The translations under genes were made by a program, and so were the position numbers. Shown in pieces: positions 18,781 to 26,454 of a stretch of 64,000 bases of DNA; positions within the stretch are counted from its first letter, which is position 1, and every line of letters begins with the position of its first letter. The notes below the pieces were generated by a model. The model made no database searches and was not told where the DNA came from. It saw only the letters and a list, made by a program, of their open reading frames with translations. The stretch comes from Glaciecola sp. XM2 (lineage in GTDB: Bacteria > Pseudomonadota > Gammaproteobacteria > Enterobacterales > Alteromonadaceae): the NCBI RefSeq assembly GCF_018595715.1, contig NZ_JAHEOJ010000024.1, positions 124,001-188,000 of the forward strand, written 5' to 3'.

Positions 18781-18998
18781 TGCGCCACCCGTTATATTTC
18801 ATAGCATGTCATTAAGGACGTGTATTATAGTCATAGATGATGTAGTTACTAGCTTTGCAACTCATCAATCCTAAAATAATTGATATATTTGCGTATTCTA
18901 AAAAAGACTTAATCTAGGTTTCGACGGTTTTCATTTGCCCCGCACTAAAAGCTAGTGTAATTTGTTATTGTCAAGACAACCACCATACGCAGTTAGTA

Positions 18999-19016
18999 TG
19001 TGTTGAAAGCAACACA
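18999..19016 (+). promoter_or_regulatory. hairpin abutting the Shine-Dalgarno of the next gene
   Basis: TGTGTTG-AAAG-CAACACA forms a perfect 7-bp stem whose last base is the first A of the AGGAG ribosome site (19016-19020) before the ATG at 19030. Such a stem in the leader could stabilise the mRNA or modulate ribosome loading. No regulator is implied. Confidence 0.35.
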
Positions 19017-19029
19017 GGAGTGACTGGAC

Positions 19030-20007
19030 ATGGAAACAAAACAACATCAAAGTGAACCTCAAAAGCATCGCATCATGGTGATAGACACTGGCGAGCTTGA
19101 GCAGCAGCACTACTTCTCTGAACTAGCAAAACACTACTCTGTATCGTTTATTAACTCTACCGACCAAGCCTGGGAACTGTTAAACCGTGCACCATTGCCT
19201 GACGCTATCGTATTAGATGTATCCATCAGTGAAGCAGACAGCGCTGGGTTACAGTTTTGCCATCGAATTAAAGAAGCCCCAAGCTTTAACGATATCCCAC
19301 GGGTATTTTTATCGGTGCTGATTGACCCGGTGATCAAAACTCAGGTTTTTGAACTTGGCTGTGCTGACTTTTTAGCGAAGCCTTTTGATAATGCTGAACT
19401 GTGTGCACGCCTGAATCACCATATTCATCAATATCACAAAACCAAAAAACTCGAATCACTTATTTACATTGACCCGTTGACGCATCTACCGAATGCGGCA
19501 AAATTCAATGAAGTTTTGCGCCAAGAGTGGTCACGTTGCGCAAGATATTGGCATCATTTGTCTTTGATATTTGTGCAGGTCAACAATACAGCCTTGATTA
19601 AACAAGATTATGGTTTAGATGAATACTATGCGGTCATTGCCAGCATGGCTGATGACTTGTGTAGCGTCGGCGCGAGGCCAGGCGATCTATTTGCATCACT
19701 GGATGACAACACGTTTGCGCTGCTTTTGTCTGATTGCAGCGTGCAAGGGGCGCAGCTCAAAGTATCGCAGATTCAAGACAAACTCGATCACCCACATTTT
19801 ATGGCTAACCACCCTCATTCGGGCAAAAACATTGCTTGTACGGTTGCCTACACGGTAGCGGCGCCCGCCGGTGGCTCTTCTTGCGACGAGTTGATAAAGA
19901 CGACTAAAGACTTGTTGATCCAAAGCGATGGCGATGTGTTTTCTACTGTACTTCACACCCCGTCAATTTTAGGGATTGATGGTATGGAGCAAAGCGTCAA
20001 CCTATAA
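19030..20007 (+). CDS. response regulator with degenerate GGDEF domain
   Basis: The protein has 325 residues. Residues about 14-130 form a receiver domain with phospho-acceptor Asp63 (AIVLDVSI) and the conserved Lys117 in AKPFD, so it can probably be phosphorylated. Residues about 145-315 keep the GGDEF-domain frame (IDPLTHLPN, then GDLFASL...FALLL). However, the active motif GGDEF is replaced by DDNTF (225-229) and the metal Asp region reads VQVNNTAL. Cyclase activity should be lost. It could act as a c-di-GMP or protein-binding output. It has its own promoter region, shared back-to-back with speA, and no histidine kinase gene is adjacent. Confidence 0.85.
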   Translation: METKQHQSEPQKHRIMVIDTGELEQQHYFSELAKHYSVSFINSTDQAWELLNRAPLPDAIVLDVSISEADSAGLQFCHRIKEAPSFNDIPRVFLSVLIDPVIKTQVFELGCADFLAKPFDNAELCARLNHHIHQYHKTKKLESLIYIDPLTHLPNAAKFNEVLRQEWSRCARYWHHLSLIFVQVNNTALIKQDYGLDEYYAVIASMADDLCSVGARPGDLFASLDDNTFALLLSDCSVQGAQLKVSQIQDKLDHPHFMANHPHSGKNIACTVAYTVAAPAGGSSCDELIKTTKDLLIQSDGDVFSTVLHTPSILGIDGMEQSVNL

Positions 20008-20023
20008 CCGGTGGTTTGCGCGA

Positions 20024-20908
20024 CTACGGTAGCTTCGACACAGGCACCAAATCGACTTGTGCGATAAACATGGGAGTTTGCTGATTTACGTAGCCAAAAC
20101 ATATAATGCGCTCGTTGCCGTTTTCAAGTGATACCGGACGTTTGATGAGGATATGCAAGGCATCGTTACTGCGCAGCTCCTTCAACTGGGCTTTATCCAC
20201 ACTTAAATGCTGGGAGGTATAGACCATTGGATGTTTGATGAGATCGTATTTTGCGGCCTGCGCTCGCTCTAATAGTGCTGACGAAATCAAAGATAAGGGG
20301 TACATCTGAGGAAAGGTCACCTTATTGGCAAACTCATCAATGTAATTGGTTTGGTCAGCAAAAGCGCTCAACAAAAAGTTTTTGGCATTGCCCACAATCA
20401 TCCATTTGCGTTTTAAAAAGTATTCGCCGTCGGCAATAAAACTTCGGTCTGGCGATTCATGTAGCTCAGACAATAGCAGCTCTGGAAATTCAGGCGTTAA
20501 GGTAGGGAATTCACCGTCTCTTTTAAAGCCTACGATCGCGGGCTTGTTGTTCACTCGCAAACACACGCGACTTGAGTATTGCTTGCCATCTGGCGTATGG
20601 ATGAGCCTACCTTTTTTAACCTCAGCCTCTAGTACATCGCCAAGTTTGATAATGTGCACAAAATTCAACTCAAAACTGCTGAAGCGGAGCATATCCACGG
20701 TAATATGAGGGCTGTTTTGCGGTAGGTGCGTTTCAATCACGCAACCAAGCTGAAACGCCAGAGAAATAGGACCTTTAAACGGATTGTTTCTCACCCACGA
20801 CCAACGAAACTGATCATGAAACAGATTAAAATCGTCAGTGGAGTTGCGCGCCATATCAATGTGCACTTGAGAAAGGGTATACACTTCGCCTCCTGGGAGC
20901 ATAAACAA
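20024..20908 (-). CDS. uncharacterised protein, possible hotdog-fold (MaoC-like)
   Basis: This 294-residue soluble protein begins MFMLPGGEVYTLSQ; translation may start at the second Met. MARNSTDDFNLFHDQ, followed by NPFKGPISLAFQLGCVIE (about 19-58), resembles the hydratase/hotdog pattern in which D...N..H lies near the helix of MaoC-like enzymes. The second half (about 150-294) could be a second hotdog unit without the acidic residues. A role in acyl-CoA or acyl-ACP hydration is conceivable but unproven. It converges on the response regulator (16 bp) and has no metabolic neighbours. Structure prediction would quickly decide the fold. Confidence 0.6.
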   Translation of the reverse strand: MFMLPGGEVYTLSQVHIDMARNSTDDFNLFHDQFRWSWVRNNPFKGPISLAFQLGCVIETHLPQNSPHITVDMLRFSSFELNFVHIIKLGDVLEAEVKKGRLIHTPDGKQYSSRVCLRVNNKPAIVGFKRDGEFPTLTPEFPELLLSELHESPDRSFIADGEYFLKRKWMIVGNAKNFLLSAFADQTNYIDEFANKVTFPQMYPLSLISSALLERAQAAKYDLIKHPMVYTSQHLSVDKAQLKELRSNDALHILIKRPVSLENGNERIICFGYVNQQTPMFIAQVDLVPVSKLP

Positions 20909-20978
20909 CCGCTAGTATGATGTGCTTTGCACACCTATAGTGGTTATCGTTCCCAGAAGGCTTTTGCTTGAATATTAA

Positions 20979-21881
20979 TTACCAGTTAGCGTTTGTTTCG
21001 CTTTTATACAATCGCCACACAAACCCAGCGCCAATGCTGTAGGTAATATCATCTTCAAACAACGGGCTATCTTCATTCGCAGCACCCTGATGGAAGCGAA
21101 AGGAGCCGCCTAAGAACCCACGCATATTTTCCCGAATGGGAAATGAGAAACTCACGCCCAATTGCGCGCCTAAATATCCGCCTGATGCGTCATACAAGCC
21201 ACGCTGACTGGTTACAAACGGCTCATCGACTTGGTAAAAATAATCATGCAGTTCTTCAGTCGCAAACACTAAACTCAAAGACGCATTTAATCCGGTGTTT
21301 TCAAACAGTCGTCCACGCTGCTGATAGGCAAGCTCCGGCTCAAACACATATCCTCTATCATCGATGCGGTCAAAGTCAGTTGAAAATACTGCGCGCGCCT
21401 GCATGCGCAAATTTAACCGTCCGTTTCCACCGCCTTCAAAATCAAAATCTTTCACGCGATATACAAGTTGAGGGCCAATTTCAAACAAGAAATCTAGCTC
21501 CGGCATGCCTTCTCGTGCAGTGTTCTCGTCACTATCGGCAGAAAATGCGCCGCCTAAGGAAATATCTATTTCCAAATTACGATCTTCTACAACCACCGCT
21601 CGGGCACCGCCTCCACCGCCAACACGAAATACATCTCCGCGGTAAATTAAATACGGCGCGGCTAGCGCAACAAAGTTTCGCTCTGATGATGCTGGGTAGT
21701 TAGGCACTTCCACAAAACCGCCACCTGCACCGAACTCCCATAGGGGCTGGCTTTCGTCTGCGGCTTCAAAACCGGTTAAATCTCTGTCTGGAGAGTCAAT
21801 TTCTTCTGCTTGCGCAGAGGTGGCCGTTATCAACATTGCAGCAAGGACAGTTGTTATCGCGAATAAAGAATGACGAAGCAT
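20979..21881 (-). CDS. MipA/OmpV family outer-membrane protein
   Basis: The protein has 300 residues. A signal peptide ends at ATSAQA (about 25). A beta-rich body follows with the family's opening WEFGAGGGFVEVPNYPASSE and the APYLIYRGDVFRVGGGG stretch, and the chain ends in an aromatic C-terminus (ANW) suited to outer-membrane insertion. MipA/OmpV proteins are outer-membrane barrels linked to murein-synthesising complexes or to osmotic and antibiotic response. The gene is a single unit; the hotdog-like gene follows it by 70 bp on the same strand. Confidence 0.9.
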   Translation of the reverse strand: MLRHSLFAITTVLAAMLITATSAQAEEIDSPDRDLTGFEAADESQPLWEFGAGGGFVEVPNYPASSERNFVALAAPYLIYRGDVFRVGGGGGARAVVVEDRNLEIDISLGGAFSADSDENTAREGMPELDFLFEIGPQLVYRVKDFDFEGGGNGRLNLRMQARAVFSTDFDRIDDRGYVFEPELAYQQRGRLFENTGLNASLSLVFATEELHDYFYQVDEPFVTSQRGLYDASGGYLGAQLGVSFSFPIRENMRGFLGGSFRFHQGAANEDSPLFEDDITYSIGAGFVWRLYKSETNANW

Positions 21882-21979
21882 GGCGTTCCACTAAGGTAAT
21901 AAAGTCTTGATTTATACCCCGCAGATACAAAAAAGGCACAATCATAAGTTGTGCCTTAGGTATGAAATTAACGCTTATG

Positions 21980-22423
21980 TTACCAAGAACCTTTATTTTC
22001 CATCGAGACCCAAGGCTCTTGAGGCGGCAGTGAGTCGCCAGCTTGTAGCAGCTCGATGGAAATACCATCGGGTGATTTTACAAAGGCCATGTGTCCGTCT
22101 CGTGGCGGGCGCAATATATCAACACCGTTATCCATTAAACGCTGGCATAATGCATAGATATCTTGCACACGATAGGCCAAATGGCCAAACGCCCTGCCAT
22201 TACCATATTCCTCTTCACTATCCCAGTTGTAGGTAAGCTCAACGAGAGGAGCCTTTCGCTCTTTTGCCAACCCTAAATCATCGGGCGCTGACAAAAATAC
22301 AAGGGTAAATTTACCTTTCTCATTTTCATAGCGATTGACCTCTACCAAGCCAAGTAAATCACAGAAAAAACGCAAGGTGTCGTCTAAATTACTGACGCGG
22401 ATCATAGTATGAAGGTATTGCAT
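21980..22423 (-). CDS. gloA: glyoxalase I-like VOC protein (lactoylglutathione lyase)
   Basis: This 147-residue protein of the vicinal-oxygen-chelate fold has two beta-alpha-beta-beta-beta repeats. The four metal ligands of GloA line up: His5 (YLHTMIRV), a Glu in PLVELTYNWD, a His in FGHLAYRV, and a Glu in SIELLQAG. It should isomerise the methylglyoxal-glutathione adduct to S-lactoylglutathione. It is slightly longer than E. coli GloA (135 residues) because of a short C-terminal tail. It lies upstream of mipA on the same strand, with a 98-bp gap. Confidence 0.85.
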   Translation of the reverse strand: MQYLHTMIRVSNLDDTLRFFCDLLGLVEVNRYENEKGKFTLVFLSAPDDLGLAKERKAPLVELTYNWDSEEEYGNGRAFGHLAYRVQDIYALCQRLMDNGVDILRPPRDGHMAFVKSPDGISIELLQAGDSLPPQEPWVSMENKGSW

Positions 22424-22453
22424 GGTTACTCCTTCGTTATTGAACAGATTGGA

Positions 22454-22699
22454 TTATTTTGCTTCGGTATTATTTAGTGCCTGTGCGACCACTTCTATAC
22501 GAGCATGTAAGTCGTGACCTAAGTCGGTCAAATAGCCACCGTCGGCTTGGGTAACAATGCCTTTTTCGTACAGACGTTGCACTGCGGCCACCACTTCTTC
22601 ACCCGCATCTTTATGGATCTTTATACCTTGTAGCAAACTGTCACTAGGGAACTTCAAAATAAGGTTAAGCTCATCGGTAAGCGCTTGATTAAACTGCAT
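22454..22699 (-). CDS. TIGR02647 family small protein
   Basis: This 81-residue soluble protein has KIHKDAGEEVVAAVQRLYEKG, followed at once by IVTQADGGYLTDLG (both together are the family hallmark). It looks like a small winged-helix or helical fold. The function is unknown throughout the family, which is found in gammaproteobacteria. The gene lies 30 bp before gloA on the same strand and may be co-transcribed with it. Confidence 0.85.
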   Translation of the reverse strand: MQFNQALTDELNLILKFPSDSLLQGIKIHKDAGEEVVAAVQRLYEKGIVTQADGGYLTDLGHDLHARIEVVAQALNNTEAK

Positions 22700-22807
22700 A
22701 GACTAATTCCTGTTAACGGATGAAAAGCAAGTCCCATACTAGCGTAGGTGTTTTCCTTTACACAAGGGAAATCATCGTTTAACTGCGAAGCGCAATATAG
22801 TCTTTGC

Positions 22808-23368
22808 TCAACACACCAAAGGATCGCCATTACCTTTTTCATGTATGCCATCTTGATTGCGATCTTCGCTGAGTCTAACGCGGCCTTGAAGACTCACAAA
22901 TAGCGCGCGGTTGAGTTTTGGCACATCCCGCTCGGGGCAAATAACCAATGTTGCAGGGCTGCCAATCACGCCGTTTTCATAAAACCTAAGCGCTCGTCGA
23001 GGCCCTGTCATCGAAACCCCAGTACCTGTTTTTTGAGTGGCATAAATTAAGGCCTCATTTTCATCGCGTATGTTATTAAAATTGCGATCTGAAAAAAGCA
23101 TCTTTGGCAAATTCCAATCTCGAAAGTCGCAGTCACGCAAATTATTTGTGGGGCATAAGCTGGTGCTTGTATGTTCGTCGATTGCATTGTAGCGAGTGTA
23201 TTGCAGCACGCTACTGATGTGATTGACTTGCGCCGTTACTCGGCTTTTATCGATGATGTCAGCAGCACTGGGTATTACCGCGGTAAGGAGAATAGCCATG
23301 AGTGTAACCACAATCATTAGTTCTAGTAGCGTTGCTCCTTTCTGCCCAGCAAATGTAGATGAATTCAC
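22808..23368 (-). CDS. orphan GspH/FimT-type pseudopilin (GTG start)
   Basis: The protein has 186 residues from a GTG (complement of 23366-23368) with AAGGG 7 nt upstream. An ATG eight codons earlier has no ribosome site. The leader ends at QKG, followed by ATLLELMIVVTLMAILLTAV, the type IV pilin cleavage site and N-terminal helix. The +1 residue is Ala rather than Phe and Glu5 is present. The C-terminal part has paired Cys residues and an Asp-rich RNQDGIHEKGNGDP loop like minor pilins of the GspH/FimT family. No other pilus or secretion gene is nearby, so partners must lie elsewhere. It may be a minor pilin for type IV pili or DNA uptake. Confidence 0.85.
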   Translation of the reverse strand: MNSSTFAGQKGATLLELMIVVTLMAILLTAVIPSAADIIDKSRVTAQVNHISSVLQYTRYNAIDEHTSTSLCPTNNLRDCDFRDWNLPKMLFSDRNFNNIRDENEALIYATQKTGTGVSMTGPRRALRFYENGVIGSPATLVICPERDVPKLNRALFVSLQGRVRLSEDRNQDGIHEKGNGDPLVC

Positions 23369-23599
23369 GATAATACCCTTTGTGTAAACCATTTAATTGA
23401 TGGCTTAAGGATAAAAGTTTTGCTGATAGGTAAAAACTGGCCAACAGCCTAGATATCGTTTTGCGCACGTATTTATTTTCATTCTCGTAATATCATTTTT
23501 TGGTAAATCAGGGTTTTACGCTACACTATGTTTTTAATGTGCGTTAAGACAAAACCCTTTAGTTCACTATCATCACGTTTTGATAGCAATTGCAGGTTA

Positions 23600-23605
23600 T
23601 ATAAT
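23600..23605 (+). promoter_or_regulatory. TATAAT -10 box five bases before the sbtA ATG
   Basis: A perfect TATAAT ends at 23605 and the start codon begins at 23611, the place where transcription would start. An in-frame TAA at 23602-23604 excludes any earlier start, and the product's N-terminus agrees with known SbtA proteins. No Shine-Dalgarno can fit. The sbtA mRNA is therefore probably leaderless. A TTTTGA hexamer at 23578-23583 (16-bp spacer) is a possible -35. Confidence 0.55.
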
Positions 23606-23610
23606 ATCCT

Positions 23611-24627
23611 ATGGAAGCACTTTCTGGCTTTATCAGTCTCATTTTGGCTGGGTTTCAAACACCCACGCTCGGTTTTTTACTCGGCGGCATGTTTATGGCC
23701 GCCATGGGCAGTCGCCTAAACATACCCGACCAAGTCTATAAATTTATTATCTTCGTGCTGCTGATGAAAATTGGCCTAAGAGGCGGCATGGAAATTCGCA
23801 ATGCTAATTTGGCTGAGTTGCTTTTGCCTGCTTTTTTTGCCGTGTTAATTGGTGTCATTATTGTTTTCATCGGTAAAATCGCGTTAGCACGCTTGCCTGG
23901 CATTCGCCCTGTTGACGCTATCGCAACCGCTGGTTTATTTGGCGCCGTCTCCGCGTCTACCTTTGCAGCCGCCATGCTGCATTTAGATGATGTAGGCATG
24001 GAGTATGAGGCTTGGGTGTCGGCCCTGTATCCGTTTATGGATATCCCTGCCTTGGTATTGGCTATTGTACTTGGCCGCCTTGCAACGCAAAAAGAAGAAC
24101 TCAAAAGTACCCACAAACATAAACGCAAAGAAGTAAACATCCGAGAAATTGTCATCGATAGCCTGCAGGGCTCTGCACTTTCTGCGTTGATTTTAGGTTT
24201 ACTATTAGGCCTTCTTACCAAACCTGAGCCGGTTTATGAAAGCTTTTACAACCCAATGTTCCGCGGGTTCTTATCGATTCTGATGATCATTATGGGCATT
24301 GAAGCCTGGCAGCGACTGTCAGAGCTAAGACGCGTAGCACACTGGTATGCTGTGTATGCCGCGATCGCCCCGCTTTTGCACGGCGGCATCGCATTTGGCT
24401 TTGGTATTATCGCTCATCATCTCACCGGGTTTAGCCCCGGCGGCGTGGTATTGTTGGCGATTTTAGCCGCTTCAAGTTCAGATATTTCTGGCCCGCCAAC
24501 CCTGCGCGCAGGCATTCCATCAGCCAATCCATCGGCCTTTATTGGCTCGTCGACCAGTATCGGTACGCCCATTTGTATTGCAATTGGGATCCCCTTATTC
24601 ACAGAGCTCGCTACTATCGTTTTTTAG
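23611..24627 (+). CDS. sbtA: SbtA-type sodium-dependent bicarbonate transporter
   Basis: This 338-residue inner-membrane protein has about ten membrane segments in two inverted halves. It shares with cyanobacterial SbtA the stretches SPTLGFLLGGM-like (here TPTLGFLLGGM), LFGAVSASTFAAAM, EAWVSALYPFMDIPALV, and late AASSSDISGPPTLRAGIPSA and SSTSIGTPI, which line the substrate site. It should import bicarbonate with sodium. The central cytoplasmic loop (about 155-185) is short and basic. A PII-like sbtB gene follows after 23 bp. No RuBisCO or carboxysome gene is in the window, so bicarbonate may feed carboxylases such as acetyl-CoA or PEP carboxylase. Confidence 0.92.
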   Translation: MEALSGFISLILAGFQTPTLGFLLGGMFMAAMGSRLNIPDQVYKFIIFVLLMKIGLRGGMEIRNANLAELLLPAFFAVLIGVIIVFIGKIALARLPGIRPVDAIATAGLFGAVSASTFAAAMLHLDDVGMEYEAWVSALYPFMDIPALVLAIVLGRLATQKEELKSTHKHKRKEVNIREIVIDSLQGSALSALILGLLLGLLTKPEPVYESFYNPMFRGFLSILMIIMGIEAWQRLSELRRVAHWYAVYAAIAPLLHGGIAFGFGIIAHHLTGFSPGGVVLLAILAASSSDISGPPTLRAGIPSANPSAFIGSSTSIGTPICIAIGIPLFTELATIVF

Positions 24628-24650
24628 TTAGCGGGTAAAAAGGCATTACT

Positions 24651-24965
24651 ATGAAACATCACGCAACACTCATATCAATCATGACAGAGAAGGTCTTTGA
24701 AGAAGAGATTCTTGAGGTACTTGAACAAGAAGGCGCCAAAGGCTATACCATTTTTGAAGGCGGCGGCAATGGCTCCTTTCATTTACATCCGGCGCAACAT
24801 TTATCGATGGTTGATGAGTTTAGGATAGTCAAAATTGAAGTCATTGTGCTTGACCCCAATATGGCTGACCGGATTGCAACTCGCCTGATGGAAGAGTATT
24901 TTGAAGACCAACCGGGTATTGTTAGCCTCAGCGATGTGAAGGTGTTTCGTCAGCAGAAGTTTTAA
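24651..24965 (+). CDS. sbtB: SbtB-like PII-family regulator
   Basis: This 104-residue protein has a PII-like ferredoxin fold: beta1 ATLISIMTEKVFEEEILEVL, a T-loop region EGGGNGSFHLHP (about 36-47), then IVKIEVIVLD and a C-terminal SDVKVFRQQKF. SbtB proteins bind adenine nucleotides, including cyclic AMP, and gate the partner SbtA by docking on its cytoplasmic side. The gene follows sbtA by 23 bp, almost certainly as a two-gene operon. The canonical CGxxxxGC redox tail of some SbtB proteins is absent, as in short forms. Confidence 0.85.
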   Translation: MKHHATLISIMTEKVFEEEILEVLEQEGAKGYTIFEGGGNGSFHLHPAQHLSMVDEFRIVKIEVIVLDPNMADRIATRLMEEYFEDQPGIVSLSDVKVFRQQKF

Positions 24966-25029
24966 TTACGCAGCAGCTTTAACTATAACATGCGCATGGC
25001 TAAACATTTAAAAATACATAGGATATGTT

Positions 25030-25500
25030 ATGCGATTACCAGCATTCTTAGTCGTAATATTAGCGCTTTTCACCCACCCTGCATTTGCCGAATTAAAATG
25101 TGATATCAATGAAGCCTCTGCCCAAGTTATGGAGCAACGAGAACGTTTCAATGATGCCATTATACAATCCGATATCGATACAATAGCCGCTATACTCAAT
25201 GAAAACGTCACTCTTGTAACCGGCACAGATAGCGAGTTGTTTAATGGTAAACAAGCCCAGCTAGCTATTTGGCAAAGCGATTTTGATAGTCCAGAACCAC
25301 CCACAATCTATATCCGCACGCCTCATTGTGTGGTCGTATCTAAACTTGGGAACATGGCCATGGAGTATGGTGATTGGAAAGGTAAACTAAATGGAAATAC
25401 GCTTTTTTCAGGTAGCTACAATGCAAAATGGCGATACAGTGCGTTGGATCAGCAATGGATGTTGGATGCCGAAATTTATATGACATCTTATCTAAAATAG
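25030..25500 (+). CDS. secreted NTF2-like (DUF4440/SnoaL type) protein
   Basis: The protein has 156 residues. A signal peptide ends at HPAFA (about 20), so it is periplasmic. The mature part has the cone-shaped NTF2 pattern: helix ERFNDAIIQSDIDTIAAIL, strand ENVTLVTGTDSELFNGKQA, then GNMAMEYGDWKGKL and WRYSALDQQWMLDAEIYM. Two mature cysteines (CD near the start and HC about 95) could form a disulfide. These folds bind small molecules or act as enzymes, and no specific activity can be given. It lies 64 bp after sbtB on the same strand, possibly in the same transcript. Confidence 0.75.
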   Translation: MRLPAFLVVILALFTHPAFAELKCDINEASAQVMEQRERFNDAIIQSDIDTIAAILNENVTLVTGTDSELFNGKQAQLAIWQSDFDSPEPPTIYIRTPHCVVVSKLGNMAMEYGDWKGKLNGNTLFSGSYNAKWRYSALDQQWMLDAEIYMTSYLK

Positions 25501-25527
25501 TGCACATTACAAACCACGCTAAATATT

Positions 25528-25665
25528 ATGAGCGAGCGCAACATTGTGGTCGACCCCACAATCGTCATTCATGAATTTGCACTCACAGGCCGAAATGACG
25601 AAACACGCATTGGCATGCGTGACTATATTAAAAACATGCCCGTCAGAAGTGTATCCCGAATATAG
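25528..25665 (+). CDS. possible 45-residue small ORF, or remnant
   Basis: This short reading frame starts MSERNIVVDPTIVIHEFALT and ends in VRSVSRI. It has a regular soluble composition, unlike the random frames around it. It lies 27 bp after the stop of the preceding NTF2-like gene, in the same frame, and has no convincing ribosome site. It may be a decayed extra copy of an NTF2-like gene, since two such genes flank it, or a non-coding open frame. A 7-bp inverted repeat (25604-25621) lies within it. Confidence 0.25.
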   Translation: MSERNIVVDPTIVIHEFALTGRNDETRIGMRDYIKNMPVRSVSRI

Positions 25666-25697
25666 CATCACGCCTTTTCCAATAAACCAACGGTCGT

Positions 25698-25721
25698 TAT
25701 TGCGCAAGGCTCAGCGCAATA
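25698..25721. repeat. inverted repeat TATTGCGC / GCGCAATA
   Basis: Two perfect 8-base arms (25698-25705 and 25714-25721) enclose an 8-nt loop in the gap between convergent NTF2-like genes. There is no T-run. It is one of several stem-loops packed into this gap. Confidence 0.4.
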
Positions 25722-25736
25722 GCACCAAAGCACGCT

Positions 25737-25778
25737 CTAGCAATTAGGGGTTACTCATTCATAGCGCCTAATTGCTAG
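25737..25778. repeat. 12-bp perfect inverted repeat between convergent genes
   Basis: CTAGCAATTAGG (25737-25748) and CCTAATTGCTAG (25767-25778) pair perfectly around an 18-nt loop. The genes on both sides point toward it, so a bidirectional terminator is possible. Neither side has a T-run, so it may instead be a repeat or the foot of a small structured RNA. Confidence 0.5.
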
Positions 25779-25824
25779 TCCTCCTATAATTAAAATTCTT
25801 TTCATAAAAGTACCTTTACGATGT

Positions 25825-26196
25825 TTATTCGTGTAAGAAAAACACCTTACTCATTATTTGCCACTGACCATCAATTTTAGCCAGTGTAAAAAAGTCGCTA
25901 AAACGATGCCCGGTCCAGTTATCAAGTTCGATGCGCACCGTTGCTGCGCTGCCTTCGATATCGATTTTTGGCGCTTGTGCGGTGAGATCTTTAGCAGGAC
26001 CATTTTCAGTATGCCACTCATAAAACATCTCAATTGGACCTGCAAACAAATCGGGGCCCACATAACCACAAATGGTAGCTAACTCATGAAAGATAGGGCG
26101 CAGTGTATCGTTATTTCCTGTTTGACCGCCTTGCACATAGGCTTGCATGACTTTTTCTATCGCTTGTATATCTTCGCTTTGCATTGCATTGACCAT
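25825..26196 (-). CDS. NTF2-like (lumazine-binding-like) protein
   Basis: This 123-residue soluble protein has no signal peptide. It opens with helix DIQAIEKVMQAYVQGGQTGN, then TICGYVGPDLFAGPIEMFYEWHTEN (only part quoted), then strands ATVRIELDNWTGHRFSDFF and GQWQIMSKVFFLHE. This is the usual order of the 'nuclear transport factor 2 family / putative lumazine-binding' group, where the cavity binds a small ligand. No function can be assigned. It is convergent with the secreted NTF2-like protein across a stem-loop-rich gap. Confidence 0.75.
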   Translation of the reverse strand: MVNAMQSEDIQAIEKVMQAYVQGGQTGNNDTLRPIFHELATICGYVGPDLFAGPIEMFYEWHTENGPAKDLTAQAPKIDIEGSAATVRIELDNWTGHRFSDFFTLAKIDGQWQIMSKVFFLHE

Positions 26197-26454
26197 ACTT
26201 AATTTCCTTTTTTGTATTTGCTAGATAACGTAATAAACAATGTGCTATCAACCCCGCCTTAAGCGCTCAAAAAACACACGATACACCATGCATTAGCAAA
26301 TACATAGTTTACTTACTAAAGTATCCACAGACATGATTTAATACTTATGATTTTGTTGACTTTCTTGAATTGTTTACGGCTTTATTTGCTCAAAATTGCA
26401 GTAGATTTACAAATCCCGACTCGTCGCTGGACGCATAGCTTTCCCGCAGAGGGT
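26197..26454. other. intergenic region, nothing recognised
   Basis: This 258-bp AT-rich gap lies between two leftward genes. It presumably holds the promoter of the NTF2-like gene at its left side. No repeat, RNA gene or conserved frame was seen. Confidence 0.5.

Noticed and set aside
21143-21703. 186-residue rightward open frame
   Set aside because: It lies fully antisense to the mipA-type gene, has no family resemblance, and has a His/Gln/Arg composition typical of a shadow frame.
25737-25778. Integron attC site
   Set aside because: The arms pair perfectly but lack the GTTRRRY/RYYYAAC core sites and the extrahelical bases of attC, and no integrase or cassette row is present.
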